Positions 24,256 through 35,122 of a stretch of DNA of 64,000 bases are shown here, one piece after another. The DNA comes from Arsenophonus endosymbiont of Ceratovacuna japonica (GTDB lineage: Bacteria; Pseudomonadota; Gammaproteobacteria; Enterobacterales; Enterobacteriaceae). The stretch is from the NCBI GenBank assembly GCA_024349725.1, contig AP026064.1, forward strand, positions 332,592 to 396,591, in the 5' to 3' direction. Both the position numbers and the translations under genes were made by a program. Every line of letters begins with the position of its first letter. The stretch's first letter is position 1. The notes below the pieces were generated by a model. It was given only the letters and a program-made list of their open reading frames with translations, did no database searches and was not told the DNA's origin.

Positions 24256-24642
24256 ATGACTAGAATTAATGTAATAAAACCTAATGAATTATGTGATCAA
24301 CATTTATTGGCTGAGCATAGAGAATTAACTCGTATACCAAATTATATTATTAAAAAAAAAGGAAATATTATATTATCTACATTAATATATTATACTTTAG
24401 GAAGTGGACATGTTATATTTTTTAGAGATAAATTATTATTTTTATATTTAAGATATAAACTTTTAAATAAAGAGTGCTTAAAAAGAGGTTTTTCTATTAC
24501 TAATAAATGGCCAAATGATGTAAAAAAATATTTTTATTTATGGAAAGATTATCAAATTAATGAGATAGATATTATTATAAATAAGATTAGAATTAATGAA
24601 AGAATGCCATTAAAACCTAGATTTACGTCTTATAAAAAATGA
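24256..24642 (+). CDS. Pyrimidine-dimer DNA glycosylase (T4 endonuclease V / DenV-like)
   Basis: A base-excision enzyme that would remove cyclobutane pyrimidine dimers by glycosylase and AP-lyase action. The match to T4 DenV is direct: MTRIN at the start, DQHLLAEHRELTR against DQHLMAEYRELPR, LGSGHVIFF against LGAGHVTFF, DKLLFL and ECLKRGF. The catalytic Thr2 (N-terminal amine after Met removal) and Glu23 are both kept, as are His16, Arg22 and Arg26. The frame is open to a TTG at 24247, but only the ATG at 24256 puts Thr second, so I use it (128 aa; T4 138). The C-terminal WYKYYG of T4 is reduced to a region ending SYKK. It stands alone between long spacers. Base use is as A/T-rich as its neighbours, so any transfer is old. 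Confidence 0.9.
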   Translation: MTRINVIKPNELCDQHLLAEHRELTRIPNYIIKKKGNIILSTLIYYTLGSGHVIFFRDKLLFLYLRYKLLNKECLKRGFSITNKWPNDVKKYFYLWKDYQINEIDIIINKIRINERMPLKPRFTSYKK

Positions 24643-25515
24643 TAATTTTAATTAAAATATTTTTAAATATAATTTATATATTAGTCAACATATAAATTAT
24701 TAATTATAATTTTTAATAGTTATTATTATATTAATTAATTTTAATTATTATAATATTTTATAATTTTATGTATTATAAATAATATTAATTTTATATATAA
24801 AAAATTAATTATAAATTGTTATTTTATATAATATTTAATTTATTTCTTTAATTTTAAAAGAAATTTTAAATTAATATATTATATTAATATAATATAATTT
24901 ATATTTAATAATGCATTATAAATATAAATTTTATATTTATAAATAAATAAATTATTTTTAAATATTATTAAATATAATAATATTATATTAAAATAGATAA
25001 AATATCATTAAATTATTAAAATATATATTTAATTTTATTAAATATTATAAATAAGTAATTTATAATTTATTTATATCATAGATTTATTTTCTAAAATTAA
25101 ATTTATATATAAAAATTTAAATTATTATATATTATTATAATAATTATTTTTATAATTAATTAAAATAATATATATATAAAATAATAAAAATATTTTTAAT
25201 TTTAATAAAATATAATTAATTAGTATAATTAATACTTAAATATATAAAATTATTTATATTATATATAATATTTTATATATTATTTAAAATATTTATATAA
25301 AAATATTAATAATGTAATTAAATTATAGTTAATAATATTTTCTATTTTTAATATATTCTATAATATAAAATTTTTAATTTTTTAACTTTTTATTTAGTAT
25401 TTATTTAATTTAAATTTTAATTTTTTAAGATTATATTACATATATAATAAATATATAAAATATAATTATATATAAAATATATTAATTATAAAATTTTTAT
25501 ATTATAATATTAATT
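24643..25515. other. Gene-free spacer before the lptD pseudogene
   Basis: 870 bp, A/T only for long runs. The distal part may once have held the N-terminal part of lptD, but I see no match. Confidence 0.45.
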
Positions 25516-25521
25516 AAGGAG
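25516..25521 (+). promoter_or_regulatory. Relic Shine-Dalgarno site of lptD
   Basis: AAGGAG ten bases before a GTG (25532-25534) that is in the same frame as the first recognisable LptD residues at 25631-25735. It looks like the surviving ribosome site of a dead gene. Confidence 0.5.
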
Positions 25522-25531
25522 ATAAATAAAA

Positions 25532-27300
25532 GTGATAAAAATATATAATATTATTTGTTATTATAATGTAAATATTTATTTATAGTTAAAAATTCATACT
25601 AATTTAATAGAATAATTCTTATTTAAAAGTATAAATATATTAAAATAATTAAAAGTATGGTTAAATTTAAATAATAAAGATGTAAATATTTAAAAAAGTA
25701 GTTATTAGATAGTAAAATATTAGAGTTATGATTATAAAATAAAATAAAATAATAATTATATTATAATAATTGTTATTTTATTTTATAAAAAGAAATATTT
25801 ATTATTTATATTACAAATAATAATAATTAAAATATTTTTATTAAAAAATATATAATATAATAATAATTAATTGTAAAAATAAAATTTATTTTGCAAATAT
25901 ATTTATTTTTACAATCTTTATTTATAATTATTAATTGGTAAATAAGTGTTATATTTACTTCTATTTCTGAATATCAATTATTTTAAATATTTATATTTAA
26001 AATAATTGCTATCATTTTATTGTAAAATTACACATAATTATGATATTGTTATAATTAAATTTTTAATTTTACATATAGTAAAATTAAATAATGAATTTTA
26101 TTATTTTATAGATTTTAGATAAGATCATTATTATTAATTAATTAAAATATAATAATAATATTAAATATAAGAATAAATATTTTGTTTATAATAATTATCG
26201 AAGTTATTATTTGTAAATATTGAGGTTTATTTATTCAATAATTGAATTTTAATATTGATTATACTAAAGTTAGTAATTTAAAAAAATTTTACTAATTTTT
26301 ATTTAAATGTATTAATAATACTGATAGTTATTCTATACAAAGATTTAGTATTAATTATATAAAATTTAATAATATTTTATTCTAAAATATAAATAATTTT
26401 AAATTTTATTTATTCCATATAATAGTGAATTTTATAAAAATAACTCTTAATTAAATTTTAATTTTTATAAAAATAATTTAAAATAATTTAGTTTTAAAGT
26501 TTATTATTAAATTGCACACATTACTAACATGAATACTAATAACTTTAATATTATACAATTATGCATTAAACTAAAATTTACTTTATTATTAATTGATTGT
26601 TGAATTAGTATTAATAATATTTTAAAAAGAATGATGATTCACTATAATTAATATATTATAAAAAATATAAAAGTAGTTTTTTTAAAAAAAAATTATATAC
26701 ATTTTTCTATATATAAATTTTAATGTAAAAATTAATTTTTGAATATAGTTTATTGACAAGTAATAATTATATATACATTTTAAAATTTTGATTAAATATT
26801 TTTATGTTTCTTGCATTAATTAAAGTAAGATAAATAATTATGATTAATCATTATTATAATATAATTATAATAATTTATTTTATAATTGTATATATAGTGA
26901 ATTAAACAGAATTACTTTAGTTAATTAATTGATTATTTTTATTACAACTAGTATTTATAATTAAAATTAAATTAAATATTTTTAATTTTTCTATTGAACA
27001 AATATATTACTTTGATAAATAAAGATTAGAAAATATTTGATTATAATATTAAATATAAAAAAAAATATTATTTTATTATTTTGTGTTAGTAATTCTTATT
27101 TTGCGCTAAATAGATAATTGTATATTTAGTAATGAATTCAGTATAATAAACGATTAAGTAATATTATAATAAAATATAAATTAGATTAAAATTATTTTAT
27201 TTAAATAAATTATCATTTAGTAGATTATAATTATATTCAAGTAAATCTTAAAGATATTACTTAAGGTTTTTAAAAAAATATTTTTAAATATGAACTATAA
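25532..27300 (+). pseudogene. lptD: Decayed LPS-assembly outer-membrane protein LptD
   Basis: LptD is the outer-membrane translocon that inserts LPS into the outer leaflet. No long frame survives, but conceptual translation in shifting frames matches E. coli LptD in order. At 25631-25735: ILK*LKVWLNLNNKDVNI for ILKGPKGWANLNTKDTNV. Near 26010-26050: FYCKITHNYDIVII for YYWNIAPNMDATIT. At 26248-26277: FNIDYTKVSN for FNVDYTKVSD, preceded by GLFIQ*LN for GVMDQVWR. At 26315-26370: TDSYSIQRFSINY for TDGYATQKFSVGY. At 26496-26582: a match to the TRVHLEPTINL to KLLAT stretch. The spacing from the Trp at 25658 to the Phe at 26248 is 590 bp, against 606 expected. In-frame stops and shifts are many, and about 80 N-terminal codons are missing. 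It lies directly before surA, as in E. coli. The end point is uncertain. Confidence 0.88.
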
Positions 27301-27497
27301 TTAGTTTATATATAGGTAATAAATTGAGATTTATGTAATTATATTATCATAATATAAAAACAATTAATAAATAAATTATTATAATTATATAATAATAATT
27401 ACTATTTATTAATTAACATAAATTATAAAAAATAATATTTTACTTTATTAATATAATAAATTTAAAATATAATTTAATTAAATAAAATGAGCATTTT

Positions 27498-28793
27498 ATG
27501 AATTGTTGTAGAAAATTAATTATTGTTTTATTACTTACATATAGTTTTACTATATTATCTATGCCAAAAATATTAGATGAAGTAATAGTTATTGTTAATA
27601 ATAGTGCTATACTACAAAGTGATATAAATTATATATTAAATATTATTAAAATAAATATTAAAAACCAAAAACAAAAAATTTACAATGAAAATATATTACG
27701 ACATGAAATATTAGATAAATTAATTATAGATAAAATTATTATACAAATAGCTGAAAAAATGCATATTCAAATTTCTAATAAAGAAATAAATATGGCTATT
27801 ATAAATATAGCAGAACAAAATGGATTAACAGTTTCTCAATTAAAACAACGATTAATAATGAATAATATCAATATACAAAATTATCGTAATAATATTCGTA
27901 AAGAAATAATGATATCAAAAGTTCGTAATAATGAAATTTTACAACGTATTATTATTTCTCCTCAAGAAGTTTGTTTATTATATAATATATTAAATTCTCA
28001 AGAAAAAAAAAATATTAATATAAATTATATTTTAATACCAGTATCAAAAAATTCAATTTATAAAAAATATCAATTAGCAATTGATATAGTATCTAAAATA
28101 AAAAAAAAAATAAATAAAGAAAATGATTTTAATAAATTAGCTATTTTTTATTCTTCACGTTTTACTACCTTAAAAAACGGAAAAATGAATTTTAGTAAAA
28201 TTGAATCATTACCAATTATTCTTGCATATTTAATTAAATATGCTAAAAATGGTGATATTATTGGACCTATATATTCTAAAATTGGATTTTTTATTTTAAA
28301 AATTAATAATACAGAAAATATAAATATATCAGATTTTATTATTAAAGCAAAAGTACGACATATCTTTGTTAAATCTTCATCTATTATTGATAACGAACAA
28401 GCATATATAAAAATAAAACAAATTTTGCATAAAATTAAAACTGGTCAAATAAATTTTACCGAAGCAATTAAAAAATATTCCCAAGATGAAAATTCTTTAT
28501 TACATGGTGGAGAATTAAATTGGAATATGTTTAATATTTATGATCCAGTTTTTTATAATAATTTAATACATTTAAATAAAGGTGAAATAAGTCAACCAAT
28601 TCATTCTTATTTAGGTTGGCATATTATTCAATTAATAGAGGATATAAATAAAGATAATAAAATGGATATAATTAAACAAAATTATATTTATCGTTTATTA
28701 TTTAATCGTAAATTTAATGAAGAATCGCAAATTTGGATAAAAGAATTACGAAAATCTGCATATATAAAATTTTTTAATAATATTAATATATAA
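27498..28793 (+). CDS. surA: Periplasmic chaperone / peptidyl-prolyl isomerase SurA
   Basis: Escorts unfolded outer-membrane proteins to the BAM complex. A signal peptide covers about residues 1-22 (basic start, LIIVLLLTY core). The N-domain has NNSAILQSDI and NYRNNIRKEIMISKVRNNE. Two parvulin domains follow at about 170-275 and 285-390; the second has VRHIFVK, YSQDENS, GGELNW and GEISQPIHSYLGWHIIQL. The length is 431 aa against 428 in E. coli. It follows the lptD pseudogene, so its best-known client is gone while the chaperone stays, implying other porins or BAM clients remain. pdxA, next in E. coli, is missing. Confidence 0.95.
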   Translation: MNCCRKLIIVLLLTYSFTILSMPKILDEVIVIVNNSAILQSDINYILNIIKINIKNQKQKIYNENILRHEILDKLIIDKIIIQIAEKMHIQISNKEINMAIINIAEQNGLTVSQLKQRLIMNNINIQNYRNNIRKEIMISKVRNNEILQRIIISPQEVCLLYNILNSQEKKNININYILIPVSKNSIYKKYQLAIDIVSKIKKKINKENDFNKLAIFYSSRFTTLKNGKMNFSKIESLPIILAYLIKYAKNGDIIGPIYSKIGFFILKINNTENINISDFIIKAKVRHIFVKSSSIIDNEQAYIKIKQILHKIKTGQINFTEAIKKYSQDENSLLHGGELNWNMFNIYDPVFYNNLIHLNKGEISQPIHSYLGWHIIQLIEDINKDNKMDIIKQNYIYRLLFNRKFNEESQIWIKELRKSAYIKFFNNINI

Positions 28794-29468
28794 TAATTTT
28801 ATAGTAAAATAATTAATATTATAATAATATATTTATATAATTTTATTTTTTATTTAATTTAATTAGTAAAATTAAGTAATTAAATTTATTATTTATATAC
28901 ATTTAAATTTGTTAAAAATAAATTTTTTAGTTTAACTTATAATTATAATTAATTATATATAAATTAATTTTACTAAATAATTAGTTAATTATTAAAATAT
29001 ACATAGTAGTTTTAATAAAATTATATTTTAATATTATGTATAATATTATTAATAATAAAATAAAAAATATTAAATTTTATATTAAATATTATAATTATTT
29101 ATATTTATAAATTAGAATTATTATAATAATAAAATAGTACATATAAAATATAATTTATTAATATTATTATATATATATATTAATAAATTATATTTTAAAA
29201 AATTATATTTTATAATTTTTTTATTAAAAAATATTTTAATTAAAATTTTTTAATTATGATAATATAATTTTAATTATATATATTTATAAATATTTAATTT
29301 TTATACAATATAAAATTATTATATATATAATAAATATTATTTTAAGTTTATTATTTATATACATTAATTAATTATTACATTAATATTAAACTTATAATTA
29401 TTAGACATATAAAGATTAATATAATTGCAAATATTTTAAATTTATCTGTAATTTTTATACAAATAACA
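28794..29468. other. Spacer where pdxA stands in E. coli
   Basis: 675 bp between surA and rsmA. It is nearly free of G and C and gives no PdxA match in any frame. Confidence 0.5.
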
Positions 29469-30293
29469 ATGAATAAACAAATTTATAAAGGACATTTCGC
29501 ACGAAAACGATTTGGGCAATTTTTTTTAATTGATCAATTTATTATTAATAAAATAGTTGATGCTTTAAATCCAAAACCTAATGAAATTATTATTGAAATT
29601 GGTCCTGGTTTAGGTGCATTAACATTACCTGTTAGTAAGTATATAGATAAAATGATAGTAATAGAATTAGATCGTAATCTTGTTTCTATTTTAGCTAAGG
29701 ATCCAATATTTAGAACTAAATTAACAATTATAGAAAATGATGTAATGAAAATTAATTTTAGTGCTATAGCGAAAGAAAAAGGTAAATCTCTTAGAATCTT
29801 TGGTAATTTACCTTATAATATTTCAACTTCATTAATATTTTATCTTATTAATTATATTAATAATATTATTGATATGAATTTTATGCTACAAAAAGAGGTT
29901 GTAAATAGATTAATTGCAGAACCAAATACTAAAATATATGGTCGTCTTAGTATTATGGCTCAATATTATTACAATATAATTACTATATTAGAAATACCTT
30001 CATCATCTTTTATACCAATACCAAAAGTAAATTCATCTGTAATACGTTTAATTCCTCATCAAAAAAATCCTTATACTATATGTAATGTTAAGTTATTAAA
30101 TTATATTGTTACACAAGCATTTAATCAAAGACGTAAAGTAGTTTATAATAGTTTAAATAATTTATTTAGTATTCAAGATTTTAAACAATTGGGAATTAAT
30201 AAAAATTATCGTGCTGAAAATATTTCAGTAGAAAATTATTGTAAATTAGCTAGTAGATTGGAAAAAAATAGATCTAAAAATAATATATTTTAA
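29469..30293 (+). CDS. rsmA: 16S rRNA dimethyladenosine transferase
   Basis: Dimethylates A1518 and A1519 of 16S rRNA in late 30S assembly (KsgA). SAM-binding motif IEIGPGLGALT at about residues 42-52, motif IV NLPYNI at 113-118, FMLQKEVVNRL, AFNQRRK and RAENISVENYC all match. The length is 274 aa against 273 in E. coli. It sits between surA and apaH as in E. coli, but without pdxA before it and apaG after it. Confidence 0.97.
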   Translation: MNKQIYKGHFARKRFGQFFLIDQFIINKIVDALNPKPNEIIIEIGPGLGALTLPVSKYIDKMIVIELDRNLVSILAKDPIFRTKLTIIENDVMKINFSAIAKEKGKSLRIFGNLPYNISTSLIFYLINYINNIIDMNFMLQKEVVNRLIAEPNTKIYGRLSIMAQYYYNIITILEIPSSSFIPIPKVNSSVIRLIPHQKNPYTICNVKLLNYIVTQAFNQRRKVVYNSLNNLFSIQDFKQLGINKNYRAENISVENYCKLASRLEKNRSKNNIF

Positions 30294-30477
30294 TAATATA
30301 ATATTAGTTTATTATTAATATTTAATAATAAATATATAAAAATTCAATATTAATAAGTTTTAAAAAATAACTTATAATAACTATTAAAAATTATTATACT
30401 AAATGTATTATTATAAAAAAGTAAAAAATAATATTTAATTGTTTAATTTTATTATTGTAAAAAATTATAAATTGATT

Positions 30478-31296
30478 ATGACAACTTATTTAGTAGGTGA
30501 TATTCACGGTTGTTATCGTGAATTTAAAGCTCTTCTTAAACAAGTAAAATTTAATCCAGTAAAAGATATTTTATGGATTACAGGTGATTTAGTATCTCGT
30601 GGTCCTGATTCACTTAAAGTTTTACGTTATGTTAAAAAATTAGGATCATCATCTAAAATAGTATTAGGTAATCATGATTTAAATCTTATTAAAATATATA
30701 CTAATATTAATTATAATAGACCTAGTTATAAACTAAAAAAATTACTTATTGCTTCAGATTTTGATAAATTAGTTAATTGGTTACGATGCCAACCATTATT
30801 ACAAATAGATAATAAAAAAAAAATTATTATGATACATGCTGGAATTATACCACAGTGGGATTTAGTAACAGTTAAAAAATGTGCTAAAGAAGTTGAAGAT
30901 ATTCTCAGTAGCGTTAATTATCGTTTATTTATTAATTCTATGTATGATAATATACAAAATAGTTGGTCACCTAAACTTACAGGATTATCACGTCTATTTT
31001 TCAGTACTAACGTATTAACTCGTATGCGTTATTGTTTTCCTAATGGAAAATTAAATTTTTGTTTAAAAAATAAACCTAATAATACACAATTACCATTAAA
31101 ACCTTGGTTTTGTTTTCCACGTAAGATACCATTAGAATATACTATTATTTTTGGTCATTGGGCTTCTATAAATGGTAATGGAATACCTAATGGTATTTAT
31201 GGACTCGATACTGGTTGTTGCTGGGGAGGTAAATTGACTTTATTACGTTGGGAGGATAAAAAATACTTTAGACAATCTGCTATAAAAAATAAATAG
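30478..31296 (+). CDS. apaH: Diadenosine tetraphosphatase (symmetrical)
   Basis: Hydrolyses Ap4A to two ADP and can decap Np4-RNA. Metallophosphatase motifs are GDIHGCY (residues 7-13), [14 protein letters not shown] and HAGI; FGHWAS and LDTGCCWGG near the end are ApaH hallmarks. The frame is open to a TTG at 30439, but the ATG at 30478 gives MTTYLVGD, matching E. coli MATYLIGD, so I use it (272 aa; E. coli 280). apaG, which precedes it in E. coli, has no room in the 184-bp gap; folA, which follows in E. coli, is at 57.8 kb here. Confidence 0.96.
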   Translation: MTTYLVGDIHGCYREFKALLKQVKFNPVKDILWITGDLVSRGPDSLKVLRYVKKLGSSSKIVLGNHDLNLIKIYTNINYNRPSYKLKKLLIASDFDKLVNWLRCQPLLQIDNKKKIIMIHAGIIPQWDLVTVKKCAKEVEDILSSVNYRLFINSMYDNIQNSWSPKLTGLSRLFFSTNVLTRMRYCFPNGKLNFCLKNKPNNTQLPLKPWFCFPRKIPLEYTIIFGHWASINGNGIPNGIYGLDTGCCWGGKLTLLRWEDKKYFRQSAIKNK

Positions 31297-33177
31297 TACT
31301 ATAATTATTATTATGTAAGTATAATAAAATATTAATAATTTGATTTGAAATTATTATTAAATTTTAATATTTTTATTTTTTCTGATTTGTGATAATATTT
31401 AAAATACACAGTAAATTATAACTTATTATCACTATTAAATATAATTTTACTTATATAGAATTATATAATATAAAATATTAAATATTATAATTAAAGTATA
31501 TAAAATGAATATTATAATTAAAATATATAATAAATGTAAGATTGTATAATAATTAAAATTAAAATTTTTACAAAAGTATATTTCAAATAAATTATTAATT
31601 AATAATATAAAAATATTATAATATAAATTATATTATTTGCATAATATCATATTTTAAAAAAATTTAATTAATTAAGTAATTATTATATTTTGAAATATAT
31701 TTATATATTATTATATAATTTTAATTTTATTTTAATATATTTAATTATTGAAATGTATATATTATATTTGTTAAATATTTATAAATATTATCTTATTTTA
31801 TTTATTTTGTAATTTTATTTTATAAAAAAAATTTATATTTTATTATAAAATTATATTTTAAAATAAATATATTTAAATTCAATAAAATATCATGATAATA
31901 AATTATTTTGTTAGTTCATAATGAATAATATTTAATTTTTGAATAAATATAAAATGATATTAAAATTAGTTAAAATTAATAACAATATAAATAAATAATT
32001 TTAATTATAAATTTATTATAAATTATAAAATGAATTATTTTTTAGTAATTACTATTATATTTAATATTTAACATTTTATATTAATATTAAATATAATAGT
32101 AATTATATATTATACTTTTATATAAAAAATAAGTATTTTATTTTTTACAATAAATAATTATTATATTTAGTAATAAAATTATAAATTTTATTAATTACTA
32201 TAGTATTAAATTAAATAATATTTATTAATTTTATATATATTATTATATTTTTATATTCTTATATTAAGTATTGAAATAAAAATTTTTTAATATGTTTTAG
32301 TAATTTTAATTTATTAATATTATAAAATATTAATAAATTAAATAAAAATATAATATTTTTATTTAAATAATTTAATGTAAATTAAAACTAAAAAATATTA
32401 TAATTATAAAATATCATTTTTATTTTATGTAATAAATTTTCAATAATATGCAATTAAATAATATTATTATTTATATATTAATAATATTATTTATAATTTT
32501 AAAAATGTTACTTTATTTATATAGCATAATTAAAATTTAAATTAATATGAAATAAAATTATTTATATATTTATTTATCAAGTTAAGATAATAATTATTAT
32601 TTTTTAAAAAATTACTTAAAAAATATATATTATTAATTAATAATAAATAATTATTTATTTATAATATAATATATTATATTTATTATTATATATATCTTGT
32701 AAAGTTTTAATTTATATTAATTTTAATTAAAGTATTATTTTAAAAATTTTTAATAAAATACAAAGTACTTTATTACAATAAAATATTTTATATTTTATAC
32801 AATTTTTATTGTAGAAAATTAATATATAATAATTTTAATATCAATAAATTAGGTTTATAAATGATTTTAAGATATTTATTTTTGTTTATATTATTTAATA
32901 TAATATAATTTTTTATATGAAATAAATTTTTATATAATAAAATATATTTTAAATAATTATATTTTAATAATAATTAGTAAAAGAAATTATAAATATAAAT
33001 AAATTATAATTATAATATATTATTAATTATCTGTCAATAAATTATTATTTAATATTTAGTAATTAAATTATTTATAATAAATATTATATATATTTTATGA
33101 ATATAAATAAAAAATAAATATTTAATATTAATACTTATTAATAACTATATAATATATATTTAAAATTTAAAATAATT
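31297..33177. other. Long convergent spacer apaH-nadD
   Basis: 1.88 kb between convergent genes. It contains a 9-bp inverted repeat (GTGATAATA at 31389-31397, complement at 31424-31432) after apaH, possibly a weak terminator, and a perfect-consensus promoter on the minus strand at 33009-33037. I recognise no gene or structured RNA between them. Confidence 0.5.
33009..33037 (-). promoter_or_regulatory. Perfect-consensus sigma-70 promoter with no gene behind it
   Basis: On the minus strand: TTGACA (33032-33037), a 17-bp spacer and TATAAT (33009-33014). It points leftwards into 1.7 kb without a gene on that strand; the next gene, apaH, is on the other strand. It may be a relic promoter, drive an unrecognised RNA, or be chance. 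Confidence 0.45.
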
Positions 33178-33846
33178 TTAATATAGATTATTTTTATTAA
33201 TATAGTTTAAAACTTTTGGTGGTAATATATACTTATAATTTTTTATGTTATATTTTCGTTTTCTAATTTTAGTTGAAGAAATATTTAATAAGGAAGTATT
33301 AGCTATATATATAAAACCATAAGGTTTATTTTTAAGTATTTCTGGTTTATATATTTGATGATTTTTTAACCATTGTTGCATTTCTATAGTTGGAAAGTAA
33401 GTAGTATATCCTGGACGCGCACAAACTAATAAATGACAAATATCTAAAATTTTTTTCCAATGAAACCAAGTATTAATTGATATAAGAGAGTCTTGTCCAA
33501 TAATAAATCCCAATTGTTTTTTCCATCCAATTTGTTGTCTAAAAGATATCAATGTTTCAACAGTATAAGATGGAGTCTTACGTTTAAGCTCACTAGTACT
33601 AATACTAAATAATGTGTTATTTTTTATAGCTAATTTTATCATTTCAAGTCTTTGTTGAATACTTGCTTTAGGTTTTATACGATGAGGCGGTATATTATTA
33701 GGAAGTAAAATAACATGATGTAAACCTATTTTTTTAGCTAGTTCTTCAATTGGAATCAAATGACCATAATGAATGGGATCAAATGTACCACCAAATAGTG
33801 CATAAATATCTGTAAAATTAGTTATTTTTTTGATTTGTTGAGTCAT
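33178..33846 (-). CDS. nadD: Nicotinate-nucleotide adenylyltransferase
   Basis: Adenylates nicotinate mononucleotide in NAD synthesis. The nucleotidyltransferase motif ALFGGTFDPIHYGH lies near the N-terminus, with LPNNIPPHR, GQDSL, CARPGY and the ISSTKIRKR signature near the end. The frame begins at 33876, but the ATG at 33844-33846 gives a start closer to E. coli. Either way it overlaps the end of holA by about 29 bases or more, so the pair is coupled, as in the E. coli leuS-lptE-holA-nadD order. Confidence 0.95.
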   Translation of the reverse strand: MTQQIKKITNFTDIYALFGGTFDPIHYGHLIPIEELAKKIGLHHVILLPNNIPPHRIKPKASIQQRLEMIKLAIKNNTLFSISTSELKRKTPSYTVETLISFRQQIGWKKQLGFIIGQDSLISINTWFHWKKILDICHLLVCARPGYTTYFPTIEMQQWLKNHQIYKPEILKNKPYGFIYIANTSLLNISSTKIRKRKYNIKNYKYILPPKVLNYINKNNLY

Positions 33847-34870
33847 GAAAAAATATCTCTGGTAATACTTTATCACATAATATCATAGATAAAGTTTCTA
33901 ATTTTATCCAAATTAAATCATTATAATTGTTTTTTAAAGATAGTTCAGCTTGTGTAATTAATTGTATTGCAATTTGTAATTTATTAAGTGATAATCGCTG
34001 TATTGCAGTTTTAATAAAAAAATGACGAAAATGTAAAACATTATATTCATCAAATAATTTTTTTAAATTTTTATTGTTATTTTGTTGTTTTAATTTTAAA
34101 AGTAATATAATTTCACGTTGAATTATTCGCAATAAAATTATTATCTCATAACATTCTAATCGCAATTGTTGTAGAATATATAATGCTCTTTTAATTTTTC
34201 CTATTAATAATGCATCAATTAAATGGTAAGGTGTAAAATTAACAGAATTATTTATAATATTTTTTATATTTATTAAATTAATATGATTATTAGGATATAA
34301 CAGTAATAAATGATTAAATAATTGATTAAGAGCTAATAAATTTCCTTCATAATAGTAACAAAGTAATTTTATAGCTTGGTTATCTAAAGAAATAGACATT
34401 TCTTTAGTTCGTTTTGTTATCCACTGTAATAATTTGAATTGTACAGGTGTTACACAATTAATATATATTCCATTTTGTCCTATTTTTTTGTACCATATAC
34501 TATTTTTTTGTGCTTTAGTTAACTTTCCACATTGTAATATAAGTAATAAATTAGAATGCAATAAATTATATAATTTAATTAAATGTTTTGAAGTAATTGT
34601 TGTAATATTATTTGTTGTAGCTATTAATATAAGTACTTGTTTGTTAGAAAATAGGCTACATGATTGACTAAAGCAATAAATTGCATTCCAATCGGTTGTT
34701 GTATCTAATAAATAATAAGAGCGCTCACTGAAACCTTGTTTCTTAGCAACTTTATAAATTTTATCAACACTTTCTTGTATTAAAAATGGATCATTGCCAA
34801 AAACAAGGTAACTATGTTGTAATTTATAATAAAGATGTAAAGTTAATTGTTCAGGATATATTTGTATCAT
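33818..34870 (-). CDS. holA: DNA polymerase III delta subunit
   Basis: Clamp-loader subunit that opens the beta clamp. 350 aa against 343 in E. coli, with clear stretches: IQIYPEQL at the start, YLVFGNDPFLIQES, DTTTDWNAI, CYYYEGNLLALNQL, FTPYHLIDALLIGKIKRALYILQQLRLE and ILLRIIQREIILLLKL. The N-terminal domain lacks a P-loop, as normal for delta. It overlaps nadD. The lptE stub and leuS lie upstream. Confidence 0.95.
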   Translation of the reverse strand: MIQIYPEQLTLHLYYKLQHSYLVFGNDPFLIQESVDKIYKVAKKQGFSERSYYLLDTTTDWNAIYCFSQSCSLFSNKQVLILIATTNNITTITSKHLIKLYNLLHSNLLLILQCGKLTKAQKNSIWYKKIGQNGIYINCVTPVQFKLLQWITKRTKEMSISLDNQAIKLLCYYYEGNLLALNQLFNHLLLLYPNNHINLINIKNIINNSVNFTPYHLIDALLIGKIKRALYILQQLRLECYEIIILLRIIQREIILLLKLKQQNNNKNLKKLFDEYNVLHFRHFFIKTAIQRLSLNKLQIAIQLITQAELSLKNNYNDLIWIKLETLSMILCDKVLPEIFFHDSTNQKNN

Positions 34871-34979
34871 TTTAAATTTGCCAATAAAAATTTTTATTAA
34901 TTATGTTGATTAATATGCATAGAATAAATAATTAATAATTTATTGATTAATTATTTTAGCTAAAGAATTATAATAATTA

Positions 34980-35105
34980 TTAATATTTAATTTTATTTTT
35001 TTTTAATTTTTTTTTTAGATTTTGAGTTTTATCTTGTAATTTAAATTTACATCTATCTATTATTAATATAATTAAATGTAAAAATGAAATAATTAAATAA
35101 TTCAT
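34980..35105 (-). pseudogene. lptE: Stub of LPS-assembly lipoprotein LptE
   Basis: A 41-codon frame starting 18 bp after the leuS stop, exactly where lptE begins in E. coli. Its start is a hydrophobic signal-like stretch ending in Cys19, and CKFKLQDKTQN lines up with CGWHLRDTTQV of mature E. coli LptE. The residues before the Cys read IDR rather than a working lipobox, and the frame runs into poly-Lys and a stop where the full protein has about 190 residues. The remaining 110 bp to holA show nothing. It agrees with the loss of its partner lptD. Confidence 0.65.
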
Positions 35106-35122
35106 ATCATTTTTTAATTAAA

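Noticed and set aside
26755..26785. TTGACA promoter-like site
   Set aside because: Lies inside the lptD pseudogene and lacks a -10 box at good spacing.
28794..29468. Possible pdxA pseudogene
   Set aside because: The position fits, but no residues could be matched; recorded only as a spacer.
30439..30477. Longer apaH start at TTG
   Set aside because: Adds 13 residues without a counterpart in E. coli; the ATG at 30478 aligns exactly.
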